Assembly (NCBI GenBank): GCA_026874595.1
Contig: CM049307.1
Span: forward strand, 25,704,362-25,768,361
From: Sipunculus nudus
Taxonomy: Eukaryota; Annelida; Sipuncula; Golfingiida; Sipunculidae
Length of the DNA: 64,000 nucleotides
Reading direction: 5' to 3'
Shown: one piece after another, positions 44,654 to 56,750 of the stretch
Position numbering within the stretch: the first letter of the stretch is position 1
How the letters are laid out: every line of letters starts with the position of its first letter
Notes under the pieces: generated by a model
What the model saw: only the letters and a program-made list of their open reading frames with translations
Told to the model about the DNA's origin: nothing
Databases searched by the model: none
Made by a program: the position numbers and the translations under genes

Positions 44654-47600
44654 CTGAAATATACCAAAACAATTTTAAGATATGGAAAAAAGAAGAACAT
44701 TTACAGAAAAACTGGTTATTGCATACTTTTTTTTATAGTAAGTCCCAATACAGATTAATATTTACCTTATCTATATATCTATACTATTATCCTTACATAT
44801 ATAATTTTTTTAACAACTCCAAAAATAAGTCTCAGGACTCAAGGCTCAGTCATTCTCATAAAACAAACCTTTTGGGAAATAGAAATTTACATACATTTAA
44901 ATACAATAATGGAAAAATAGAAATACCAATGTCTTGGATAGTGCATAAAACCATATAACACAAATAAAATTCATGGTGACTGTTACCATACACATAACTA
45001 CAAAATGGTGGAAATACTGTGAAAAAAAAATTACTTTCTGATAAATGAAAAATGTTGATGTATGTTAAATAAAATATTAGTTATTTTAATATGTCTAATG
45101 AAATTAGTCTGAAAAGTAACAGATTACATAGGTCTACTATATTAAAGATTGGGAACGAATAACGAGGAAAAAAAAGAACACTAACATTGTACATGAGACA
45201 GTAAAGATAATGAGTTCACACGCCCTGATCACAGACATCATGGATACGATAAGAAAGCAGCTCATTGCTGGAATAACGAGCCCAGAGGAATGCAGCAACA
45301 ACAATTATATGCCATATCTGATGGCTGGAACCGAGGAAGTCAACTCGGCCTGAAACACAAGGAGGTGTGCAGAACAAAGGGCAAGAAATCAGGAAAATTA
45401 AACTCTGATATTAATCAAAAGGAATGGAAACTTATTTTCTCTAGTATTCATTGAAATTCAGGTATAACAACTTAAAAGAAAACTATATCTTATAATGTGT
45501 GATTGATCCAGTGTGATATCTTTTCTTAATCTGTGTTTCCATTTGTGTATATACATGTATATGTGTGAAAAATTACTGATATGATTTTGTAACTGTGGTG
45601 TTTACATGTGTCTGTCAGTGTTTGTCATATGTGAGTGAAAATCGCCACAGGACTTACAGATCAAAATGTGAGTTGTTTATGCATGGCAAAATCTTTCCAA
45701 AACAATTACAATTTTTTATAAATAAATAGTACAAATTGTCAAATTTGCAAAATGTCTACTGACAGGTGCTGCCACCTGTTCAACATCAAAAGATTACAAG
45801 TTGAGAAATTATTTTTGTTCTGAATTTGGTGAACTTTGGAGTCATTTTACTTGTTTAATTGATGTTATATCAAGCGTGAAAGATTTAACTATAAATAAGA
45901 AATAAGAGCTTTATTGAGGAAACTGAAACAGAAAACATGAGTCATACCATCAGTCCTATAATTGTAGCTTTAAGTGTACTTCAACATGCACCATGATAAA
46001 AAAAAACTGAAAACATCCAGCCTTGATTAACAAGTTTTCCATCAAATGCATGTTTTTAAATTGAATAGCTTACGAGATTTATTCTTTGTTTCAAATTAAT
46101 GAAAGTAGATTTAGCCAAGACTGTAGGGAATAAACTGAAATAATCATGGAAAGGAGAATAATCACAGAAACATAATACCTGACAAGTCTAAACAGAGAGT
46201 AAATTACAAGTCTAAGTGAAGGGGAAGTTGAAATAAAGGTAAAATAGCTAAATTATAAAAGACTGCATAAATGTGCATGTAAACAATAAATCACCTTAGT
46301 AAAATATGGTACTTAAGCAATCTTTACATTCATACTATTGATATATATACCTGTTCCACTGGGTCAAACTGGCAATATTCTAACTAAATTTGCCAAGACT
46401 CTATAGCTTAATGCTCATGTGCAAAGAGGTATTTCAAGAAGCAATTTAAACAAAAAGAATTCAAGTTTAATACAAGTCAAATTCAATTCCTAAATTGTAA
46501 ATACCTATCTATTATATAAACAGGCTTCTACATCCAAAAGATTAGAAATAAATTACCTGACATAAAATGAATACCTGAATGAGATGGAGGTAATGTTAAT
46601 ACTTAATAAAAAAAATAATGTGCTTGAAATCTTAAACCCAAATGAAATATATATTGTTATATTTAAGGCATATAAACTAATGTGTATTTGTGTGTGCTTA
46701 CCTCCCACCTAAATCCACACAATGAATAGCACAACCATAATTATCACCAATACCACTTGTGGTCAAGGTTTAAAATATGAGGATTTGCTGGACAGATGGC
46801 TAATACAATTCCAACTTTTTATGTTTAGAGGCATTTGATTGGTCAAAATGTATTTTAATTTTCAATCAGTCAATTGGTGGGACACAAATGGTAAAAAGAA
46901 TATTAAAACTCTCCCTTTAACCCTTAAAATGGCAGAACACAAAATAAACACATCAGAAGCATCTTTCCAGCATATCCCCTTTTTTTAAAATTGTGTTAAC
47001 TCTCTTGTTGTCACTTTTGAGAAGTATACTTTACAGTTTTAACACAGATGGAAAATATGAACCAAGCCAATAACTGAGACTCCTACCTGGCAAACACCTC
47101 TCTGGAAACTTTGTGGCATAGAAGAAAAGTGCCAAGATTCCCAAGATGTACATCACAATGACTTTCGGTACAAAGATCTGGAAGTAAAATAAAAGTCATG
47201 ATTAAGTATAAGAAAAGAGAAAAATTCTCTTTAATTTAAATATCCATTACAACTTAAAGGTGCCCAATCACCTACCTCTTGAAAAAGAATTTATGTGATT
47301 TCTAGCTTCCTCTGTGTATATATAAATGACCTTTTGGTTGTGAAAAAATCTTATAATGCCTTTGTGAAGGATGTGTGCACTTGTTGAACAACAACATGTT
47401 TGTAAACAGAGCAATGTTGACAAAAGGGAAAAAACATGTAAACTAAGGTGGTAGGTTGCATATATACAGAGGTAGAAAGGTCACTTGTGGCAAAACATCA
47501 TTTGTTAAGCCCTGTCTTATCTGACTTGCTGCCAGATGCCCTTGTATAATTTGATTTGATTATTATGGCGAGCCCCAACATATTATAAACACGTTGATAT

Positions 47601-50600
47601 AAAAAAACAAGCAGTCTGTGTGCAGTGGTATGCATGTAACTGGCCTATTTTTATGAAAGCTCCTAGGGATTATCTTTAGTTTAGAAAGGTGAGATAGATG
47701 ATTTGTTTATGTAAACAGTTATCTGGCAGCCCTGGCTGACTTACACAGAGTTGAATATGATACTGAACATAACCTGCATATTATCTTAAGCAATTAACTG
47801 TTATGTAATGAGAGAGCTCTAGGCCACATCAACCTCACAGAAATTTAAGTAATGACTAAGAGTACTGCAAATTTTATTCAGGCAAGACTGTAGGCATCTC
47901 ATATAGAGAAACTGAGCCCATATGATCAAGCATATACGCTCAAGAACTTGGCAAGTTAAAAATAATATAGGAGTTTTGATTTTGTACTACCAAATTTGCA
48001 GTAAAGCTGATGGCTTAACTCAAACAGTGGATTTTTTTGGGGTCCCTTTTTTACAATGAAAAAGGCAATGCTAAATATGAAACATATTAACAGAATCCAG
48101 TGCTGTACTTGAAAAGTATGTCCAGGATCAAGGCAATCAATGGTTTCTTGCTGATTAAGTCTATTCTCATCAGTCTGTTATCTCAATACAAATAACCCTA
48201 ACAGGAAAAATTATCTATTATCCCAAGGATTTCCAAATGCTGAAAGGTAGCTCCACCTGTTGGCCTTCATTTGAACTTTTTGAATATTACTAATACTTCC
48301 ACACAAACCTGTACCAGAGGATGAGAGAATCCACCATTGAGGTAGATCCAATGTATGGTGGGGATGACACCGTACCCGACCAGCGAGCAGTAGAGGAGTA
48401 GACGCTTGTGATGCCAGGATGAGGACAGATACTGAGGATGAAGCTGGAGAAACAGGACCGCACCTGATAACAACGTGATCACTATCAGGTACACATCTCG
48501 CCACAGCTGAAAGATAAAACACACAAATAGATTCATATACAAGGCACTAACTTATCCAAATTGTACAATCATCCTTGTCAAAACTGAGAGTATCAGTCAA
48601 ATATTTTTTTTTTAAATCTATTGCCAATCAAAGACATGTTGTCCAGATGCATGTTTCCAAAATCTTGGAGGGGTAATTTTGGCTTCACTGCATTTGGACC
48701 AGGCTTGTGAGAAAGTGAGATTCTCCAGTTCTAATTTTCTTGGCCTTGATTGACTGTAGAAGAAACCAATTTTCAGGTGAAAAAGGTTTAAAATCAGAAT
48801 TTAATTTTAAAATTGTGCAAAAGAGGCCCAGTCTTCAAGGGTTTTGTAGATGTTGTATAGGGAAAATGAATACAGTTACGTAACCTACACTTGTGTTTAT
48901 AAGGCAAAATTTTTAAGTGTTGCCAGATGTATGCGCTCTTTAAGTGTTCTACAATTAAATTTAACAGGTACAGATATCTTTGGCATACTTACAGACAGAC
49001 AATAAAATGCATAGTGAACAGCAGGTAAGTAGCAGCCGATCACGCCAATGGAGACTCCTGCCAAATCCAGAGCCAGCCATCTTTTACTTGCACGCTCACT
49101 GTGACAGTAGAATAGGTGATACCCCGTGGAACACAGCATGCAGAACTGTAACACAGTTAGTGTGACTGTGACAAAAGTAGTAAGAACTGTAACTAAAGAC
49201 GTTATATGTGTAATCACTTTTATACAAGTGTAACTGTAAAGAAAATAGTATATGCAGAACTGTAGCATGCAAATTTGAAGATCTGTTACAAATTAAGCTA
49301 AGTATGCTTTAAGTCTGAAATAGGATTCCAACAACACATGTAACAAATTATAGTGTGTCAAATCTCTATATACCTGCAGCATAACCAGTAATATGGCTGA
49401 CTACAGTGAATAATAAATAAGGACCATAACAAGAGGTTAAAGAAACAAAAGTTAACAGAACAAATACAATATACTATTATGCTTTTTACTGTAATAAAGA
49501 TGTGGAATGACCAAAGAGAGGTTACATGGAGAGAATTTATTTGGTAAATTATATGCAAAAAAACTGTATAGGTCGATTAAATTAAAATTAAAACAATGTA
49601 TAACAATAATGGATAATCCATTTATAATAACTACTGAACCCTTGAAATACAATCATCCTCATCTTGGTGGTAGCACACAGCCTAGTGCTAAAGACAGTGA
49701 ATTCAGGAGTGGAAGTAAGCCTCAGTGGCATAATGATGAAATGATGATGGAAGCTAAGGGATTTACTCTATTAGTCTAAACAACGGGTTACGACTTTTGG
49801 ATTATCCCTAGCCTCATGCATGTAAAACCTGAAATCCTGAAGGCTTAATAATAACATAACATTCTTATCATATGGCTACCTTCATCCTCATTCAATAGAC
49901 AGTGCCACCAACAGGCCATGGACTATCTGTTAAATAAAATATTCATCTTAAAAAAAATAGTAATATGCAAGAGTGAACACTGGCCCAAAAGGTCATTAAA
50001 TTTTAGGTCAAACCAATTAAATTTTCAAGAAAACATGATAGAGTACCACCAAATGGAATTGGTAGAGATAAAGTCAAACCTTAAAATTACGACCACATAT
50101 TGGACCTTAATACTTCTCAGCAAGGTCTTAAATAAAGAGAATATAAAAACTCAGGACCATGAACAAGTGGTCCTGATTTTGAGGTGGTTCCTAAACTGAG
50201 GTGGTCTGTAGGTGAGTTTTGAATGTATGTGCGCTCTGAGTGTTTTATATACTATGATATTTACCTGGTAACAGAGCATGCCTAGAGTGATGACGATGTG
50301 GTCTGACACTGAGCCGTTCACGCTGGGGATTGTGAAGAGGTTGTCGTACACCGTCAAGATAAAGAAGAGAAGGAAACCAAGCAGGTGTGACCAGATGTTG
50401 ATAGTCTCATTTGTCCACATGAACATACTGAAACATGGAGAGCCAAAGGAGCTCATTTAATGTTTAACAGAGCCACATCAGTAGCATACATCAATCAAGG
50501 ATTCCTGTAGAACATGTTACTTTCATATTTGAAACTCAGATTTCACAAATATAAATTGACATGGACCAACCTTTAGCCAGCATATTTTTGCAAATTGACT

Positions 50601-51718
50601 GGAGTTTTTTTTTTACTAAAATTGAATTTTTAAAGAAAATTATAGCATTAACTTGGGCAAACCCTAACAACAGATGGATTGTCAAGCTAGTAATCCATCT
50701 GATCATGTAAACTCAAGCCATCATTGTGTGGCGGCCCCTGCATGACCAGTACTCTCACGATGACTACTTAAACTACTGGTAATTATCAGCTTGTCATAAC
50801 CGTCATAAGTCCATAGGCTCACCTTGATGTACAAAGTGTTTTTAAATAAAATTTTTACCATAAAGCCATGTCCTTTCTTACTCCCATATTCTTGCATAAC
50901 ACATTCAAACTTAATGTAGAATAAAATGCAATTTTTGCAAGTATGTAGTTTTCATGAATTAAGATGCTCTCAGAGATTCACACATGCATGCTTAAAAACT
51001 TTAAGTTTTACATTATATTATTGGACTGAAGCTTTTATTCCATTCTGAGTATAAATGAACAGTATTAGAAATAGGTTTCTTTTAGTCTATATTCCATATA
51101 AATGATACAATTGATTTTCATTTTCATATCATAAGAATATTTTAAAAAATTAATTGCAATTGGTAAATTTAAGTTTGGTAAGAATATTTTGTGAAACTAG
51201 GTTATGTCAGTTACAAAGTTACCAGTAGAATATTCTAGTTCATTAAAATACTTCTCAGTGAAAAAAAAAAATATTCAATAGCTTTAAATAAGGCACTGAA
51301 GAATTTATAGGCTCAATTCATCATGACACAGAAACAGATTTAAATATTATTAAAATATTTATACTATCATACTATATATCATTATTAAAAATAAGTAATA
51401 CCCTCTTAAAAGACTGAATACAATATAGCCTTACCTTTTACAACAAAGACTAAATGGCAGGAACGCCCTGTATCCTGATAAAACATAGGGATTTCCTCGC
51501 AGAAAGTTTGGGATTTCGTGATATCTGAACAGTGGGATGGGCGAATTGTCTGCATTACAGACACAATTATTCTGGCACGATTCGCAGCCTCGATCGATCT
51601 CAATGTCTAATATTTCCAGGGTAGAATGACCAGTGTTGTGATTTCTGCTTTTAATGATAGATTCTGAGTCGTCTCCATAGTTCCTGTACCCTCCAACTGC
51701 AACCTTCATCGGAAGCAT
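44511..51718 (-). CDS. PAQR3: PAQR3-type progestin/adipoQ receptor family membrane protein
   Basis: PAQR3 (RKTG) is a Golgi seven-transmembrane protein that in vertebrates holds Raf kinases at the Golgi. Coding exons on the minus strand are 51718-51435, 50427-50265, 49145-48993, 48506-48309, 47177-47087 and one of two terminal exons (45349-45216 or 44653-44511). All junctions keep the frame, giving 340 or 343 residues (vertebrate PAQR3 is about 311). Signatures: YHEIPNFLRGNPYVLSGYRA (N-terminus), NETINIWSHLLG (101-112), YHLFYCHS (158-165), LALDLAGVSIG (173-183), GYGVIPTIHWIYLNGG, FPERCLPG and GSSHQxWH. Predicted zinc ligands are H159, D176, H306 and H310, by analogy with AdipoR. An in-frame TAA 33 nt before the ATG supports the start. 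Confidence 0.96.
45085..45090 (-). terminator. Variant poly(A) signal ATTAAA for proximal PAQR3 end
   Basis: ATTAAA on the minus strand about 130 nt after the proximal stop. It would let the proximal exon end its own transcript. Confidence 0.4.
45216..45349 (-). CDS. PAQR3: PAQR3 alternative terminal exon, proximal copy
   Basis: Acceptor GTGTTTCAG. Joined to exon 5 it reads G-RVDFLGSSHQIWHIIVVAAF then LWARYSSNELLSYRIHDVCD and QGV-stop. It is a divergent tandem copy of 44511-44653 with the same entry phase. It keeps H306 and H310 of SSHQxWH but has LWAR in place of the YWWH that follows TM7 in PAQR3 proteins. An ATTAAA hexamer (45090-45085) lies about 130 nt past the stop. Confidence 0.88.
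45350..47086. other. PAQR3 intron
   Basis: AT-rich intron between exon 5 and the proximal terminal exon. It includes a lone AGGTGCTGCCACCTG palindrome near 45764, similar to the satellite core. Nothing else seen. Confidence 0.6.
47087..47177 (-). CDS. PAQR3: PAQR3 exon 5 (PER loop)
   Basis: Acceptor TTACTTCCAG and donor TGCCAG|GTAGGA. It encodes IFVPKVIVMYILGILALFFY then ATKFPERCLP and leaves one G. That single base joins equally well to either terminal exon, giving Gly in both cases. Confidence 0.95.
48309..48506 (-). CDS. PAQR3: PAQR3 exon 4
   Basis: Acceptor ATCTTTCAG and donor GTACAG|GTTTGT; 66 codons in phase 0. It encodes LWRDVYLIVITLLSGAVLFL, LHPQYLSSSWH and GYGVIPTIHWIYLNGG, aligned with WRQVYLITV, IHPNYL and GYGVIPTLHWVWLNGG of PAQR3. 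Confidence 0.96.
48993..49145 (-). CDS. PAQR3: PAQR3 exon 3 (YHLFYCHS, zinc ligands)
   Basis: Acceptor TGTTACAG and donor GTCT|GTAAGT; 51 codons in phase 0. It encodes FCMLCSTGYHLFYCHSERAS and KRWLALDLAGVSIGVIGCYL, matching the CSVGYHLFSCH and MALDYAGISIGILGCY of vertebrate PAQR3. It contains H159 and D176. Confidence 0.96.
49146..50264. other. PAQR3 intron
   Basis: AT-rich intron between coding exons 3 and 2. No repeat termini or RNA gene seen. Confidence 0.6.
50265..50427 (-). CDS. PAQR3: PAQR3 exon 2 (ETINIWSH, TM1)
   Basis: Acceptor CATGTTTCAG and donor TACCAG|GTAAAT. It encodes MFMWTNETINIWSHLLGFLL and a hydrophobic helix, then NGSVSDHIVITLGMLCYQ. NETxNIWSH is the PAQR family hallmark. 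Confidence 0.96.
51435..51718 (-). CDS. PAQR3: PAQR3 first coding exon
   Basis: It encodes residues 1-94. A ~60-residue Cys-containing N-terminal extension is followed by RYHEIPNFLRGNPYVLSGYR, the counterpart of the YEQIPGSLKDNPYITDGYRA segment of PAQR3. The donor is AAAAG|GTAAGG. The exon's 5' non-coding part extends to the acceptor at 51768 (CTCTTTCAG), with an in-frame stop before the ATG. Confidence 0.93.
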
Positions 51719-51768
51719 CTTGCCACACAGGAATGATAAATCTGGTCCTTAAGCGATCTTAATAGGAT

Positions 51769-53112
51769 CTGAAAGAGATGAAAAAGTAAGTGTTAGACAT
51801 TAGGTTCTGATATAAGATCAAAGTTCCATGAGGGTTCTTGTTACTCTACTTGTTATATGTTTGAATTGTTTTGACATTTTACAAAATGCGTTAACCATAT
51901 TTGCATGAAGCTAGAAAAGTTCAACATGAGGCAAATTTATGTACTGCCATATATACAGCATAGCTGCATGGTAAAATATCATGATATTGTGTGTAATGGT
52001 CTGTTAAAAAAATTACAAGTTCTGACTTCTGAACAAATAACCAACTGTTTAGAAAATATAATGTACATGTACTTTATTATTAGCAGCTTAGCTCTACAGT
52101 AAAATTCTATAAATTCCTCCACTGAACCCTTTTATTTAAATGACCAAATCCCAATTATCATACATACAATGGTCAACTGCACTATGATTCAAACTTATGA
52201 CTGTTACGAAAAGAAAGCACATTTCCACTAGGCCAGCCAACTGAGAGACTGAATGCTTAAACTTTGTTTTGCAGACAAAATCCCGGCATGTATGAAGCTA
52301 CTGAATGTGGATTAGCAGCATAAGCAATACAGACTGGCTTCTTACTTTTACCAACCAAAGTCCAATCATAAAGCTGAATATTGTTGATAATGATCAAGTT
52401 TTATCAATTCTACTGATTGGCCAACATGTCTACAAATTTAGTAGATTACTTGCATAATAAAAGGTAATAATATTAATTAAAATTGTTACCTAGCTGCTAA
52501 TCCTATAACAAACCTTTACTGATGCTATGGGTAAACTGAACTAAAAATGAAGCTGCCTGCAGCGACCAAATGTCCGATCGTTTAACTGACAACTGTGTCA
52601 TCAGCTCCCCATATATCAGTTTTCTACCTTTAACAGATACATATATCAGTTTACAGAGCTTATAAATAATTCCAAAAAAATATGTAAAAGTATATGGGGT
52701 GATAATAAAAAGGTTCAATAAGATATATCTACATTTGAGTCACTCTTGTGGCCACTGATATTTGATAATAATACTATTACTAGTATGGCACACTCCTTAA
52801 ATGGCTTTACTGAAACCAATTAAAATAAAAAGGCTTGACTTTGGAATCGAGGCTACATTTAAACAGGCCTCCTCAAGGTTAAACTGTATGGCTATTTTAT
52901 TTCAGCTAGGATATTTATTACAAGGATATTTCTACCTTAAATATTGCCATTCCTATTCGTTATGAACACTGATGAATATTACGTATCTTTCATCTACCGG
53001 TACTTGCACCTTACTGTTCCCCATCCTTTAATCAGTTCCTCAAACCAATATGAACCCTGGATTCTGAAGTCGCTCCAAATTGAAATAACAGGTATTTCAC
53101 CGAAATACTTAC
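51769..53112. other. PAQR3 5' intron
   Basis: AT-rich intron between the upstream exon and the first coding exon. I see nothing in it. Confidence 0.5.
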
Positions 53113-53324
53113 GATGACTTCCACATTACTGGCCAGTTGACTGTAACATCTACGTGAGAGTTTGCCTTGGTGCAAGGCTGATAATTACACACCAGTTGAC
53201 CCGGGCTCATAACAACGTGAGAGTGACCAATGACACCGATAGGACCGTCCGGGCTGGGAGGCTCACTCTTCAATGTTGATGACAGTTCTTTGGTGTGAAA
53301 CGTGAGATCAGCGATATCTTTCAT
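53113..53324 (-). CDS. Upstream exon with 70-codon open frame (PAQR3 5' exon, role unclear)
   Basis: An ATG at 53324 opens MKDIADLTFHTKELSSTLKS and continues (EPPSPDGPIGVIGHSHVV, ...VTVNWPVMWKSS) to a good donor TCATC|GTAAGT. Spliced to 51768 it stops three codons later, which makes it a 73-codon upstream ORF ahead of the PAQR3 ATG. Spliced directly to 50427 the phase fits and would give a PAQR3 with a different N-terminus. The peptide belongs to no family I recognise. Confidence 0.45.
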
Positions 53325-53560
53325 CAAGAATTCTTAATAAACTGATATATGGTAATCAATTAGGCACGGGGCACGTGAAGCCTGCCCTAACAAGTGCAGA
53401 ACGGCTTAGTTTAGCAAAGCTCCCAGGCAACAGCAGTTTGTTTGCATGGGCGCAGCCATACCTTATATTCACAATGGTGCGGTAATTTTATTCTTTATTG
53501 AAATAATATTGGTCCTAAATTTAAAGTGAATCCTTGTGAACACACAGACGTTGGATTTTT
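53325..53560 (-). promoter_or_regulatory. Probable PAQR3 promoter region
   Basis: A locally GC-richer stretch with several CpGs, GGCACGGGGCACGTG and GGGCGCAGCC, just upstream of the putative first exon. No TATA box is evident. This is inferred from position and composition only. Confidence 0.35.
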
Positions 53561-53672
53561 GCCTCCAGGACTGAAGAGTATTTCAGGTTCCCTTTCAGGC
53601 TACTGGACCCTGGACAAATAAACTTCATCAACACGCATGGCTCAACACTAGAAATTCACAGGGGCGTCAATA

Positions 53673-53836
53673 TAGGGGGGGGGGGGGGGGTAAATTAAAT
53701 TGCAAATTAAATATATTTATAAATAGAATAAAAGACTTTGGATCTATTTACTAAAAAAGTTATATCTAAACCTTGCTTAGAATTCACTAAAATAACTTAT
53801 TTTCTTAAACATTATAATTATTTGAAATATGATTAA

Positions 53837-53932
<96 letters not shown>

Positions 53933-54008
53933 ATATATTTATATATATTTATAAAGATAGTTGAATATGTCACTCAGAGACGCTAAAAAAAGGTATATAT
54001 ATTGGTTT

Positions 54009-54063
<55 letters not shown>

Positions 54064-54085
54064 AAGTCATTCCCCCCCCCCTCCC
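53673..54085. repeat. Poly(G) tract and compound (AT)n microsatellites
   Basis: A G run near 53676-53691, long AT repeats at 53839-53926 and 54010-54060, and a poly(C) run near 54073. Confidence 0.95.
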
Positions 54086-55332
54086 ACACCCAGGAAAAAA
54101 AATGACGCCACTGGAAAGTCAAAAGGTATTTTTAAATAGTTCGTAAAAAGAGAAAAAGAGAAAAAAATGTGCTGAAAGAAAATAAATTATTGTGAGGTTA
54201 CATCATATAAAGTAAATAGCTTGGCCTGTATGCCACAGATTAGCCTACTGAAAGGTGACAACTGATCAATTTGAAGTGGGCGTGGCTTACCAAGAAAATC
54301 CGATAAAATTAATAATGGAGCAAATCCATGATCAAACAGGTAAAATATCTATTAATAACATTTACCTGGTCTTATCTTTTATTCCAAGTTAAATTTCCGT
54401 TGAAGATATATATAATAATATAGCACGTATACCTTAATTAATTTCTTAACCTTAATTGCAATGATAGGTTGATAGATTGATTCATTCGTTCTTTCTATCA
54501 TTAATCAATAATTGATCAAATCATTAAATGAATGATTGATTGATTGACTGCTTGATTCGTCATCTTTGTATTTTTGTTCTTATAACACACCAAATAAGTC
54601 TATTCTTACATCAATTTGCTCTACGTATCATGAACACCAGTTTGGTGCACGCTTACATCATATTTTCGACGATATACTGAATCAAACAATGCTTGTTCTA
54701 TAAAATTAGATATTAATCCGATTTATTTATTCATAAATGCCTATTTTACATTTATATTCATACGTATATCATAAGATATATATATATAGAGAGAGAGGGG
54801 CTTATAATGATACCTTTTACCTCCATGTATAAAAAATAACTTTTTATAATTTTGTATAGGGATTATAAAATTTTTATTTTTTATTACGGCATGTGAAAGA
54901 ATGCAAACATTTTACAAATATTATACAACCATATCCCAGTATTATAACCTAAAAGATTTTAAAGATTCTTAATGTCTATGTGTTACGTTCATAAATTTTG
55001 TTTTAATATTATGATAACAAGCTTTGAAACATCTTCGAAAACCTATTATTCTTTATACTAACGAGCCTCTGTTAGCTGGGCCTCTCATGCAGAGAACTGA
55101 AATGTTTGCAATGCAGTTTATTTGTACTAAAGGTACATATTAGAGAGTCCGCTATAGGCCTATATTGTCTCGTACAGCATTTTTTTAATTCTAAAATAAA
55201 AAGTGATTAAAGCTTCAGTAAGCTTGTTACCTATATATAGATCAACGAGGGGACCACCGAAGATTTTTTTCTCTAACAAGGATAGAATGCTGACTTCTGA
55301 GATGGAGGGTACGTTTTCACTGATGGTAGAAC

Positions 55333-55336
<4 letters not shown>
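54086..55336. other. Intergenic sequence, nothing recognised
   Basis: AT-rich sequence with short simple repeats; no gene or transposon end seen. Confidence 0.55.

Positions 55337-55337
<1 letters not shown>

Positions 55338-55395
<58 letters not shown>
55338..55395. repeat. (AT)n microsatellite at Tigger insertion site
   Basis: AT repeat ending in the TA target of the element that begins at 55396. TA-targeting elements favour such tracts. Confidence 0.95.
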
Positions 55396-55398
<3 letters not shown>

Positions 55399-55715
55399 TG
55401 AAACCAGTCGAAGGGACTGGTGAACTTACTTCGACACAACCGGAGTTCGAGACAACCGATGTTCACTATATTCAACCTCTTCAGCCTCCATTATCATCGA
55501 TAAATACTGCACATGTATAGGGCCTATGTTATTTAGGTCTCACAAATGTTTTCGTGAAAGAAAACACAGATTTCATGTACATTTTTCATTAATAACGAAA
55601 AACACATAAGTACCACCAAAAGTAGGATTAGGTTAATCAAGAAAGTGAAATAAGAGCACAAACATGTACGTGTATAAAAGCACACAAATCATTAATGTGT
55701 TCCCAGTTCAACACA

Positions 55716-55913
55716 TCAGATCTTCTTTAAAAAGGCAGTAACCTTGATCTTCTCAGCATTCTTGATCCATGTACACAGCGTGTTGGCGTGGATGTTAAAG
55801 TCCTTTGCAATCTTTGCCTTGGTCTTGCCACCACGTTCAACTTCGACCAGCGTTTCGTACTTCTGCTCAATGGTCTTTACATCAAACTTACGCATAGCAG
55901 GCCGCGACGCCAT
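55716..55913 (-). pseudogene. Tigger/pogo transposase N-terminal HTH remnant
   Basis: A 65-residue frame begins [20 protein letters not shown] and has GGKTKAKIAKDFNIHANTLC then TWIKNAEKI, a psq/CENP-B N-terminal-type helix-turn-helix. The CENP-B second HTH and the DDE catalytic domain are missing. Whether the short HTH protein is still made is unknown. Confidence 0.85.
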
Positions 55914-55962
55914 TGCAAACAGGACACGAAAAATATGAAAGTGAAGCAGTAATACTGTAAAA

Positions 55963-56132
<170 letters not shown>

Positions 56133-56750
56133 TAAATTAGAGTCAGTCTGATATAGATTTCATCTTCCTCAATTTATACAGAGTCCTGTATGTTTATCCT
56201 AGACACATCAAAGGTAAGGATTGGATTATGTTTGGTTTATCAATAACTACTCATTGGTGCTTTTTCGGCGAGAGAAGAAAGGCGTGATAATGAGTGACTA
56301 ATTGGCCAAACAAGAAAACAACGGGCTAGGTATGTCAGCCAATGCGCTTGATGAGTAAGATCCTAGCCGGTATTAATTATGTAACTAGTCATCGCGGCCG
56401 TAGGTATGATTGTTTGACCGTGCACAACTGTTGACCTAACACTAAGGCGGCATGACCTTGAGTCGACAGAGCCATCGCGCTTGATAAGTATGACTGCTCA
56501 TCACGGCCCAATCATGATAGACGGGCCCTGTACAACTGTTATCCAATCATGACTTCGAGTTAAGCGATAGCAATATTAGCTAGGGACCATCAAAACACCT
56601 CGACACATCCGGATTTTCGACACATCCGACTTGGACACAAGCGGAGTAAAATTAGTAAGGTTTTAACTATTTTTTGCAGGGACCTCACGTTCGATTTCGA
56701 CACATGCGGGAATTCGACTTAACCGAGTTCGACACAACGAGGTTTCACTG

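Noticed and set aside
44599..44958. 119-codon plus-strand frame
   Set aside because: Antisense to the distal PAQR3 terminal exon and extends into AT-rich intron; no family similarity.
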